10,042 bases of DNA, taken from positions 1 through 10,042 of the forward strand of contig CANFVI010000054.1 in assembly GCA_947450405.1 (NCBI GenBank). Reading direction: 5' to 3'. The position numbers and the translations under genes are program-made. Origin of the DNA: Flavobacteriales bacterium. GTDB lineage: Bacteria; Bacteroidota; Bacteroidia; NS11-12g; UBA955. The notes beneath the pieces are model-generated. The model worked only from the letters and a program-made list of their open reading frames with translations. It was not told the origin of the DNA and did not search any database. Positions 1 through 6,824 of the stretch are shown piece after piece; position 1 is the stretch's first letter; each line of letters begins with the position of its first letter.

Positions 1-2351
1 CGGGTGAAATTGTATTGAAAATCTATCATGAAAATCTCACCCAATTCGATATACGTGCTTGGTTGTATAGTCAAGGATTGGCTCATGTTTTTTCCTAATA
101 ATTCATTTTGAATAATTTGACTTGATGACCGATTTATTCCTGCACTTAATCCAAATGAAATGGGTGTTCCAGAAATTCCCTTATTCAAATAAAGCCAACT
201 ATTTAAATTGTAATTCCCATTCCCCATTTCTGTAGATGACAAAGTCCTGCCTAACGTATCAATGTTAGAAGTGCTTATGAAATTGCTCGCATAATAATTG
301 AAATTACCAGATAACATATACCAAGATTGTTTTAACATATTTCCTCCATGATAACTCCATCCATAATTATGCGACAATCCTTGACTCAATTTTGTATTTC
401 CCTGAGAAATATAAAGCGGATTAGAATTGTTCAAAATAGGTTGAAGCATTGATGCTGTTGGCAAATTCACTTGCGCATTATAAAACAAATTAATTGAACC
501 ACTTTTAGAATAATTCCAAACCACATTCACACTTGGTAGCAAAGCAGAATATGACTTATCAAGGTTTATTTGTCGTGTTTTTTCATCTTGAAGGATATTC
601 GATGTTTGAGGTCGAAGACCTGCGCTTACATTCCATTTTTTGTTATGCCATTGTACCCCAAAATTCCCACTCATTTTTGATTGTCCCAATAGATAATTAT
701 TCCCCAAAGAATCAATTTTAATAATTCCCCCTGAAGAATTATATACATCCAATAAATTCCATTGTTTTGATAGGTTATAATCAACTCCGAAGGTTAAATC
801 AAACGCCTTATTCAATGGTTCAATATAGTTTATTGATGCGCCAAATGTTTGACTTTTGCTTGAATTGTTTCGATTTTGATTTAATAAAACCTGGTCATAT
901 CCATTCAGCTGATTACGGAATAAATTGATTGAATTTTGTCTATTTGCTACATTGGTATTTGAAGTCGATAAACCCATAGTGCCACTTAAAATTCTACCTT
1001 TTTTGGAGAAATTATGAGAAAGCCTCATATTGGTATTAAACGAATAACTAAGCGATGAATCCAATCCGTGTTTACCCTGATTATTTAACGTGTCAGTTTG
1101 ATTCAAGGAAGACAAACCGTTATAAATTGAATTTGTTAACGACCCACCAACAATTCCTTTTGCAGTTACCAAAAGAGATGTAACCGAATCAATTTGATAA
1201 TCCCAGTTTCCTGAAATTTTGAGTTGATTTTTATTGGATGTATCATTCATTTCTGACACATTCCAAAATTCATTATTCGTTAATAATTGAATTCTCTTAG
1301 AAGTATTTCTATTGATTACTCCCAAATCTTTATAAGAGGCATTCATATTCAATTTATGCTTTCCCCACTGGTTGGAATATATCATACCCAATTCCTTTGA
1401 AGAAGGTAATCCGTTACTAGAACTCAAATTGTCGTCATTTCCAGAATAAGTAGTGGTAATTCCACCACCGTCTATAGAAACATTATTGCCGCTACCGTAC
1501 TCACTTCTTTCATTCCAATTCATTCCTATATTGGCAGTATTTCCGCTTAGTCCAAATAAACTAAACTTTCGTTTTGCTTTAAATGAACTAAATAACAATC
1601 GCTGCTCAGAAAATTTAAAATCTGTAGAGCTAGCCAATCCAATTTTGCCAAAATATCCTTTCTTAGAATCCTCATTCAATCGAATATCCAAAGTTTTTAC
1701 CTTTGAAGCCGTATTATCACCCGTTCGCTTTGCTTCATCGCTCTGTGCATCATAAACTTTTACTTCTTTTACATTTTGGGCATCTAAATTACGGGTTGCA
1801 ATGGTAGGATCTTCACCAAAGAATTCTTCTCCATCTACCAATACTCTTTGAATTTTTTTACCCTGAGCAGTAATTTCACCATTTCTATTTACTTGTAAAC
1901 CAGGTAATTTCTTTAATAAATCTTCAACTGTGGCATTGGCCTTTGTTTTAAAACTGTCGGCCAAATAAATGAGTGTGTCTCCTTTTATTTTCATTTTGCC
2001 CCTTTGAGCCTTAATAAAAACTGCTTCAATTAATTGCGACATTTGAATCATATTTAAATTACCCAAGTCCAATTGATTGTTTTGAATTTCAACCCTATCA
2101 AGATAATCGGCATAGCCCGGAGAGGTAGCCATAAGAATTACAGATTTAGATTGAATATTTTTCAATTCAAAAGCACCAAATTTATTGGTTCTTGCAAAAC
2201 CTATCAAAATGCTATCGGCAGAATTTAATGCCATAACCGACACATTTTCCAAATTCAAATTATTCGTTGAATCAATAAATCTTCCAGAAATAGTTTGCCC
2301 ATACAAACCGAAGACATTGATCATACATAAAATGGCTAAAAACTTTTTCAC
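1..2351 (-). CDS. Outer-membrane beta-barrel protein, TonB-receptor-like (C-terminus off left edge)
   Basis: An uninterrupted reading frame of 783 codons runs off the left edge. Translation starts MKKFLAILCMINVFGLYGQ, a typical signal peptide ending near residue 19. Residues 20-100 resemble a carboxypeptidase-regulatory-like beta-sandwich (ISGRFIDS, then TNKFGAFELKNI). Residues 122-200 are plug-like, with GDTLIYLADSFK, LLKKLPGLQV and RVLVDGEEFFGEDP. The rest is rich in Asn, Ser and alternating aromatic residues, as expected of barrel strands. This matches the Bacteroidota outer-membrane beta-barrel family (PF14905 type). I see no clear TonB box and no substrate clue, so transport is not established. 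The start is GTG at 2351..2349: an in-frame TAA lies at 2366..2364 with no ATG between, and the next in-frame ATG (residue 10) would remove the positively charged start of the signal peptide. It is separated from uxs by a terminator and has its own candidate promoter. Family is fairly sure; function is unknown. Confidence 0.88.
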   Translation of the reverse strand, partial: MKKFLAILCMINVFGLYGQTISGRFIDSTNNLNLENVSVMALNSADSILIGFARTNKFGAFELKNIQSKSVILMATSPGYADYLDRVEIQNNQLDLGNLNMIQMSQLIEAVFIKAQRGKMKIKGDTLIYLADSFKTKANATVEDLLKKLPGLQVNRNGEITAQGKKIQRVLVDGEEFFGEDPTIATRNLDAQNVKEVKVYDAQSDEAKRTGDNTASKVKTLDIRLNEDSKKGYFGKIGLASSTDFKFSEQRLLFSSFKAKRKFSLFGLSGNTANIGMNWNERSEYGSGNNVSIDGGGITTTYSGNDDNLSSSNGLPSSKELGMIYSNQWGKHKLNMNASYKDLGVINRNTSKRIQLLTNNEFWNVSEMNDTSNKNQLKISGNWDYQIDSVTSLLVTAKGIVGGSLTNSIYNGLSSLNQTDTLNNQGKHGLDSSLSYSFNTNMRLSHNFSKKGRILSGTMGLSTSNTNVANRQNSINLFRNQLNGYDQVLLNQNRNNSSKSQTFGASINYIEPLNKAFDLTFGVDYNLSKQWNLLDVYNSSGGIIKIDSLGNNYLLGQSKMSGNFGVQWHNKKWNVSAGLRPQTSNILQDEKTRQINLDKSYSALLPSVNVVWNYSKSGSINLFYNAQVNLPTASMLQPILNNSNPLYISQGNTKLSQGLSHNYGWSYHGGNMLKQSWYMLSGNFNYYASNFISTSNIDTLGRTLSSTEMGNGNYNLNSWLYLNKGISGTPISFGLSAGINRSSSQIIQNELLGKNMSQSLTIQPSTYIELGEIFMIDFQYNFT

Positions 2352-2378
2352 AAATTCAATGCATTAAATTAGTTAAAA

Positions 2379-2386
2379 CAAACATA
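2379..2386 (-). promoter_or_regulatory. Candidate -7 promoter element of the outer-membrane protein gene
   Basis: The minus strand reads TATGTTTG, an exact match to the Bacteroidota -7 consensus TAnnTTTG. Transcription would begin near 2372, leaving a leader of about 20 bases before the GTG at 2351. A TTG at 2403..2401 is the nearest -33 candidate, but the 14-base gap is shorter than usual, so the -33 half is weak. That would suit a promoter needing an activator. The match is seen in the sequence; promoter activity is inferred. Confidence 0.5.
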
Positions 2387-2405
2387 GAACTGTTTAAAGA
2401 CAACG

Positions 2406-2427
2406 TCATGATAGATTTCTATCATGA
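2406..2427. promoter_or_regulatory. Perfect 22-bp palindrome, candidate operator
   Basis: Two 10-base arms, TCATGATAGA (2406..2415) and TCTATCATGA (2418..2427), are exact reverse complements around a two-base centre. The short spacer suits a dimeric DNA-binding protein better than an RNA hairpin, and no T-tract follows on either strand. It lies 20 bases upstream of the -7 element of the outer-membrane protein gene, over and just behind the -33 region. This could serve an activator or a repressor. I do not recognise the binding protein, and no regulator gene is in the window. Confidence 0.5.
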
Positions 2428-2533
2428 AATTTTGTATAGCAGTGAAATTTGCAATTAAATCAAGTTTACAAAAGAGTAATTTTCTTTTCATTAACAGTTA
2501 AACGTATTATTTTTAAATTTGTTCCATAAATAT

Positions 2534-2563
2534 AAAAAAAAGGCTCTTTCGAGCCTTTTTTTT
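2534..2563 (-). terminator. Rho-independent terminator after uxs
   Basis: On the minus strand the hairpin is GGCTC-GAAA-GAGCC followed by eight T, and eight A precede it, so the stem can extend to 13 base pairs. The loop is GAAA, a stable GNRA-type tetraloop. The A-tract overlaps the last two bases of the uxs TAA stop codon, so the terminator begins inside the gene end. Its symmetry means it could also stop plus-strand transcription. It separates the sugar-nucleotide genes from the outer-membrane protein gene. Confidence 0.9.
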
Positions 2564-3545
2564 AACCTTTAAATTCTCTGTGATGAGAATCTTCATATAG
2601 TCTTTCTTTGGGAAGAGCTTTGAAATAATCCCAAGTAATTTTCAAGCCTTCGGCTCTTTCAACTTTAGGTTCCCAACCTAAAATTTCCTGCGCTTTGGTA
2701 ATATTCGGTTGGCGTTGTTTTGGATCATCTGTTGGCAATGGATGATAAATCACCTTTTGGTCAGTACCAGTTAATTTGATGATTTCCTCAGCAAACTGAG
2801 CAATGGTAATTTCAGAAGGATTTCCAATATTTACCGGATCAGCACAATCGCTCAATAACAATCTATAAATTCCTTCCACCAAATCATCTACGTAACAAAA
2901 ACTGCGGGTTTGACTACCATCACCAAATACCGTTAAATCTTCACCACGCAATGCTTGTCCCATGAAAGCAGGCAAAACCCTACCATCATTTAGACGCATT
3001 CTTGGTCCATAAGTATTAAAAATACGTATTATTCTGGTTTCCAATCCATGATAAGTATGATATGCCATTGTAATAGCCTCTTGGAAACGCTTTGCTTCAT
3101 CGTATACACCGCGGGGACCAACAGGGTTTACATTTCCCCAATAATCTTCAGTCTGAGGATGTACAGTTGGATCACCATAAACTTCACTCGTGCTTGCAAC
3201 CAAAATTCTTGCTTTTTTTGCCATAGCCAACCCGAGAAGGTTGTGTGTGCCCAAAGATCCAACTTTTAATGTTTGGATTGGAATTTTAAGGTAATCAATA
3301 GGACTAGCAGGAGAAGCAAAATGGAGAATATATTTAATTTCACCAGGCACATGAACAAACGTGCTTACATCGTGATTGTAAAATTCGAATTCTTTCAAAT
3401 GAAACAAATGCTCAATGTTACGTAAATCACCCGTAATCAAATTATCCATACCTATTACATGGTAGCCTTCTTTGATAAATCTATCACAAAGATGACTTCC
3501 CAAGAAACCGGCAGCGCCCGTAATTAAAACTCTTTCTTTTTTCAT
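2562..3545 (-). CDS. uxs: UDP-glucuronate decarboxylase (UDP-xylose synthase)
   Basis: This 327-residue cytoplasmic enzyme of the extended short-chain dehydrogenase family should convert UDP-glucuronate to UDP-xylose and CO2, using bound NAD. The Rossmann motif GAAGFLG is at residues 10-16, followed by an acidic residue at the end of beta-2 (MDN). The catalytic set is STS at 118-120 plus the Tyr148/Lys152 pair in GVYDEAKRF. The segments NPVGPRGVYDEAKR, RIFNTYGPRM and FGDGSQTRSFCYVDDLV are typical of UXS proteins and separate it from UDP-glucose 4-epimerases. Length fits the single-domain bacterial form, without the formyltransferase half of ArnA. Its ATG overlaps the ugd stop as ATGA, implying translational coupling with the enzyme that supplies its substrate. 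A terminator follows at once. No disabled residues are seen. A related NDP-sugar decarboxylase or epimerase is possible but less likely. Confidence 0.93.
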   Translation of the reverse strand: MKKERVLITGAAGFLGSHLCDRFIKEGYHVIGMDNLITGDLRNIEHLFHLKEFEFYNHDVSTFVHVPGEIKYILHFASPASPIDYLKIPIQTLKVGSLGTHNLLGLAMAKKARILVASTSEVYGDPTVHPQTEDYWGNVNPVGPRGVYDEAKRFQEAITMAYHTYHGLETRIIRIFNTYGPRMRLNDGRVLPAFMGQALRGEDLTVFGDGSQTRSFCYVDDLVEGIYRLLLSDCADPVNIGNPSEITIAQFAEEIIKLTGTDQKVIYHPLPTDDPKQRQPNITKAQEILGWEPKVERAEGLKITWDYFKALPKERLYEDSHHREFKG

Positions 3546-4849
3546 TTAATATCTTGTCTTCCAATACTATAATAACTGAAACCATGTTTTTTTACTACAT
3601 CAAGATCAAATAGGTTTCTACCGTCAAAGATAACCTTTTCAGATAAAAGAGAACCAATTTTCTCAAAATCTGGAGTTCTAAACTCAGGCCATTCTGTAGC
3701 AATCACCAAGAAATCTGAACCGTTCAATGTATCATAGCCAGATTCACAAAAAGTAATTTTATCACCCATCACTTGCTTTACATTTTCCATTGCTTCTGGG
3801 TCGTAACATTTCACTGATGCGCCTCTTTCAATTAAGGCATCTATCATTTCCAATGCTGGTGCTTCACGAATATCGTCGGTATTTGGTTTGAATGCCAATC
3901 CCCACATAGCAACTGTTTTGCCAGAAATACTTCCAAAATGTCCATCAATTTTAGGCAATAAAGCTTTCTTCTGATCTGCATTTACATCTTCAACAGCTTT
4001 CAATATTTTGAAATCATAGTCCACTTGCGAAGCACTATGAACCAAAGCTTTCACATCTTTAGGGAAACAACTTCCACCATAACCAATGCCAGGAAATAAG
4101 AAACGCTTACCAATACGGTCATCGCTACCAACTCCTTTTCTAACCATATCTACATCGGCACCCATCAATTCGCACAAGCGTGCAATTTCATTCATAAATG
4201 AAATTTTTGTAGCCAAGAAACTATTGGCAGCATATTTAGTTAATTCAGCACTTTTGGCATCCATATGCATTACTGGATTTCCTTGACGTACATATGGTGC
4301 ATATAATTCATCCATTACATCAAACGCTCTTTGATTGGCAGCACCAATTACAACGCGATCAGGTTTCATGAAATCATCAACAGCAACCCCCTCACGCAAA
4401 AACTCAGGATTTGATACAACGTCAAATTCACCCTTAAAGTTTGCAGAAATGGCAGCATGCACTTTATCAGCCGTACCAACTGGCACTGTGCTTTTGTCAA
4501 CAATAACCTTGTAATCGGTCATGATTTTACCCAAATGATCGGCAACACCCAAAACATAGCGTAAGTCGGCCGAACCATCTTCACCTGGAGGGGTTGGCAA
4601 TGCCAAAAAGATAACCAAGCTATCTTTGATTGCCTCTTCCAAATTGGTGGTAAACTTCAATCTACCTTCCTTTAGGTTGCGTTTGAACAAGACTTCTAGT
4701 CCTGGTTCAAAAATTGTAATTTGTCCATTGCTCAAACGATCAACTTTACTTTGATCAATATCTACGCAAATTACATCGTTACCTGTTTCAGCGAAACATG
4801 TTCCACTTACCAAACCTACGTAACCAGTACCAACTACAGCTATTTTCAT
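3542..4849 (-). CDS. ugd: UDP-glucose 6-dehydrogenase
   Basis: This 435-residue cytoplasmic enzyme should oxidise UDP-glucose to UDP-glucuronate with two NAD+. The N-terminal NAD-binding motif GTGYVG is at residues 7-12. NPEFLREG lies at 147-154, Lys205 and Asn209 fall in TKYAANS, and the catalytic Cys261 is in GYGGSCFPKD with Asp265. The C-terminal UDP-binding domain carries GLAFKPNTDDIREAP near residue 317. The GGSCFPKD active site is that of UDP-glucose dehydrogenases; UDP-GlcNAc and UDP-ManNAc dehydrogenases (WbpA, WecC) usually show GGHCIPVD there, so I favour UDP-glucose as substrate. The ATG follows the aminotransferase stop by seven A/T-rich bases with no Shine-Dalgarno sequence, and the stop overlaps the uxs start by four bases. 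The three genes therefore look like one transcript, with ugd feeding uxs. Confidence 0.95.
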   Translation of the reverse strand: MKIAVVGTGYVGLVSGTCFAETGNDVICVDIDQSKVDRLSNGQITIFEPGLEVLFKRNLKEGRLKFTTNLEEAIKDSLVIFLALPTPPGEDGSADLRYVLGVADHLGKIMTDYKVIVDKSTVPVGTADKVHAAISANFKGEFDVVSNPEFLREGVAVDDFMKPDRVVIGAANQRAFDVMDELYAPYVRQGNPVMHMDAKSAELTKYAANSFLATKISFMNEIARLCELMGADVDMVRKGVGSDDRIGKRFLFPGIGYGGSCFPKDVKALVHSASQVDYDFKILKAVEDVNADQKKALLPKIDGHFGSISGKTVAMWGLAFKPNTDDIREAPALEMIDALIERGASVKCYDPEAMENVKQVMGDKITFCESGYDTLNGSDFLVIATEWPEFRTPDFEKIGSLLSEKVIFDGRNLFDLDVVKKHGFSYYSIGRQDIK

Positions 4850-4856
4850 GTTATTA

Positions 4857-5981
4857 TTATTTATTTTGATAAAATTTTAAGATTGTATTTATTATATATT
4901 CTTGATTTTCAATGGATAATTCTGGACAAATTGGCAAACTTAAAACACGGTTACATATATTCTCAGATATTGGCAAACTCACATTTTGACTGTATGCCAC
5001 TTGTTTATGCAATGGAATTGGATAATATATCATTGACGGAATTCCACATTCGCCCAATTTTTCTTTCAATGCATCCCTTTCTTCATTCGTTTTTAATGTA
5101 ATGGTGTATTGATTAAAAACATGGGTTGAAGTAATTTCTTTTTGAGGGACTTGAAACAAATCTAAAGATTCGAAAGACTGGGTATATCTATCCGCAACTT
5201 CTTGTCTTGATTTTGCAAACGATTTTAAATGAGGCAATTTCACTGAAAGTATAGCGGCTTGAATAGCATCTAATCTTGAGTTAATTCCAATAACTTGATG
5301 CTTGTATTTCTCACCTTGTCCGTGGTTCGCGATCATTCGGACTTTTAAAGCCAAATCGTCATCATTGGTGAAAACTGCACCGCCATCTCCAAAGCACCCT
5401 AAATTTTTTGAGGGAAAGAAAGATGTAGTTCCAATGTGGCCCAATGTCCCTCCAAATCCAGAAATACCCGAAGAACAATATTCAGCACCAATTGCCTGGG
5501 CATTGTCTTCAACCACATAAAGATTGTGCTTTTTTGCAATTTCAACAATTGCTTCCATATTTGCCACTTGTCCAAACAAGTGAACTGGAGCAATTGCCTT
5601 AGTGTTTGAAGTTATGGCTTGTTCAATTTGACTCACATCAATGAGAAATGAGTTTTCATTGATATCTATAAAAACCGGTTTTAACTTAAGCAAATAAATT
5701 ACCTCAGCCAAAGCTGCATAAGAAAATGATGGGGTAATAATTTCCGAACCTTCAGGTAAATCCAAAGCCATGAATGCCAATTGTAAGGCATCTGTTCCAT
5801 TGGCACAAGATATTACATGCTTTACATTTAGCAGTTGAGACAAAGCATTTTCAAAGTTCTTTACTTGTGAACCCTGAATAAATGCAGCAGATTCCATTAC
5901 TTGGATAACAGCAGCGTCAATATCACTTTTAAAGCGATGATATTGGGCTTGTAAGTTTACCATTGGAACAGTTTGCGGCAT
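4857..5981 (-). CDS. DegT/DnrJ/EryC1/StrS aminotransferase, WbpE-like
   Basis: This 374-residue PLP-dependent sugar aminotransferase transfers an amino group, usually from glutamate, to a keto-sugar nucleotide. The fold-type I landmarks are in order: SCANGTDALQ near residue 58 (phosphate-binding loop), VVEDNAQAIGAEY with Asp159 and Gln162 (PLP ring contacts), and TSFFPSKNLGCFGDGG with the Schiff-base Lys192. GINSRLDAIQAAIL follows near 232, and the C-terminal YYPIPLHKQ near 319 is a substrate-side motif. The overall pattern recalls WbpE, which aminates a 3-keto UDP-GlcNAc-uronate, but the partner oxidase and acetyltransferase are not in the window, so the exact sugar is open. The start at 5981 gives MPQTVPMVNLQ, matching the usual N-terminal length; an ATG at residue 7 (5963) is an alternative. 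The gene follows rlmB after 36 bases that hold a candidate promoter and lies seven bases before ugd. Confidence 0.9.
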   Translation of the reverse strand: MPQTVPMVNLQAQYHRFKSDIDAAVIQVMESAAFIQGSQVKNFENALSQLLNVKHVISCANGTDALQLAFMALDLPEGSEIITPSFSYAALAEVIYLLKLKPVFIDINENSFLIDVSQIEQAITSNTKAIAPVHLFGQVANMEAIVEIAKKHNLYVVEDNAQAIGAEYCSSGISGFGGTLGHIGTTSFFPSKNLGCFGDGGAVFTNDDDLALKVRMIANHGQGEKYKHQVIGINSRLDAIQAAILSVKLPHLKSFAKSRQEVADRYTQSFESLDLFQVPQKEITSTHVFNQYTITLKTNEERDALKEKLGECGIPSMIYYPIPLHKQVAYSQNVSLPISENICNRVLSLPICPELSIENQEYIINTILKFYQNK

Positions 5982-5989
5982 GAATGTCG

Positions 5990-5997
5990 CAAAAATA
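5990..5997 (-). promoter_or_regulatory. Candidate -7 promoter element for the aminotransferase-ugd-uxs genes
   Basis: The minus strand reads TATTTTTG, an exact TAnnTTTG match, in the 36-base gap after rlmB. A TTTG at 6024..6021, in the last codons of rlmB, is the -33 candidate; the 23-base gap is at the long end of the usual range. Transcription from here would start only a few bases before the ATG at 5981, giving an almost leaderless message, or about 20 bases before the alternative ATG at 5963. In A/T-rich DNA such matches arise by chance, so confidence is modest. Confidence 0.35.
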
Positions 5998-6017
5998 CAA
6001 TTAATTACAATGAAATC

Positions 6018-6785
6018 TTACAAATTCTTTGCGCGTTGACGATTTACTTCGTAAACAAAAATACCAGAAGCAACTGACACGTTTAAAGACTCAACGCCAT
6101 TTGGCGATAATGGAATTTTTAAGAGTTGATCGCACAATTTTGCAACATCCAAACTAATACCTGTTTCTTCACTTCCCATAATAATGGCAACGGGCCCTTC
6201 AATGGTGGAAGTAAACAAATTAGAGGCACCTTTTTCAGAGGCTCCAACAATAGACAATCCGCTATTTTTTAACAACTTCACAGTGCCATACATTGAATTT
6301 GTACGACAAACTGGTATTTTAAATAGGGCACCTGCCGAAGTTTTAATGGCATCGGGATTAATGGCAGCACCTCCTTTTTCAGGAACTACAATGGCATGAA
6401 CTCCGGCACAAGAGGCAGATCTAGCTATGGCACCAAAATTACGCACATCGGTTACTCCGTCCAATATCAAAACGAATGGCTCCTCCCCTTTTTCGTAGGT
6501 ATCGGCAATAACATCCTCCAATTTGGCGAAATCTACAGCCGAAATTGCCACAACAATTCCTTGGTGATTTCCACGAACCAACGTGTTCAATTTTTGAATA
6601 GGTACTTGCTTCCATATGATATTTCTATCACGAAGCATCATTAAAATATCTTTTAATTGACCTTGAAGGACTCCTTCTTGAATCCAAACTTTGTCGATAG
6701 TTTTGCCTGATTCTAAGGCCTCAATTACAGGATGAACCCCGTAAACAAATGAATCTCTTTTCTGTAATGGATCTTTTCTGAACAT
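6018..6785 (-). CDS. rlmB: 23S rRNA (guanosine-2'-O)-methyltransferase, RlmB/TrmH (SpoU) family
   Basis: With the start at 6785 this is a 255-residue cytoplasmic SPOUT methyltransferase. RlmB 2'-O-methylates G2251 (E. coli numbering) in the 23S rRNA P-loop, using S-adenosylmethionine. Residues 12-83 form the SpoU substrate-binding domain (SFVYGVHPVIEAL to GNHQGIVVAIS). The three SpoU motifs follow: VTDVRNFGAIARSA with Asn116 and Arg122, IIMGSEETG at 201-209, and LSPNGVESLNVSVASG with Asn235 in the knot that binds the cofactor. The frame also opens at an ATG at 6821, which would add MIFCPAERRDFF. Those 12 codons are the upstream terminator hairpin and have no counterpart expected in the family, so I chose 6785. 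No Shine-Dalgarno sequence is seen apart from the hairpin's own G-rich arm. The gene probably has a housekeeping role unrelated to the sugar genes. A related specificity among TrmH-family enzymes cannot be excluded. Confidence 0.92.
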   Translation of the reverse strand: MFRKDPLQKRDSFVYGVHPVIEALESGKTIDKVWIQEGVLQGQLKDILMMLRDRNIIWKQVPIQKLNTLVRGNHQGIVVAISAVDFAKLEDVIADTYEKGEEPFVLILDGVTDVRNFGAIARSASCAGVHAIVVPEKGGAAINPDAIKTSAGALFKIPVCRTNSMYGTVKLLKNSGLSIVGASEKGASNLFTSTIEGPVAIIMGSEETGISLDVAKLCDQLLKIPLSPNGVESLNVSVASGIFVYEVNRQRAKNL

Positions 6786-6811
6786 AAAAAAGTCCCGCCT
6801 TTCGGCGGGAC
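6786..6811 (-). terminator. Rho-independent terminator between the DUF2723 gene and rlmB
   Basis: The minus strand forms an eight-base-pair perfect stem, GTCCCGCC-GAAA-GGCGGGAC, followed by six T. It starts 13 bases after the DUF2723 stop codon, and its T-tract touches the rlmB ATG (TTTTTTATG). It is one-directional, because the plus strand has only an A-run after the stem. The stem is far more GC-rich than its surroundings. Its position directly against the next start codon is unusual and may affect rlmB expression. Confidence 0.92.
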
Positions 6812-6824
6812 AAAATATCATTAA

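Noticed and set aside
23..34. TCTATCATGAAA, a repeat of the palindrome half-site seen at 2418..2429
   Set aside because: It is a single half-site inside coding sequence (Met-Ile-Asp) with no inverted partner, so chance is the better explanation.
1453..1755. A 100-codon plus-strand frame
   Set aside because: It is antisense to the continuous outer-membrane protein frame, which has a signal peptide and family motifs on the other strand; the plus-strand translation is low-complexity with no family resemblance.
3542..4849. Reading ugd as a UDP-GlcNAc dehydrogenase (WbpA) paired with the WbpE-like enzyme
   Set aside because: The catalytic segment is GGSCFPKD, typical of UDP-glucose dehydrogenases, and the coupled downstream gene uses UDP-glucuronate.
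4721..5101. A 126-codon plus-strand frame across the ugd/aminotransferase junction
   Set aside because: It lies antisense to two well-conserved genes, has no recognisable domain, and reads as the shadow of their codons.
6018..6821. A 267-residue RlmB starting at 6821
   Set aside because: The extra 12 codons are the terminator hairpin and the homologous region begins well after 6785; the longer form is kept only as a regulatory hypothesis.
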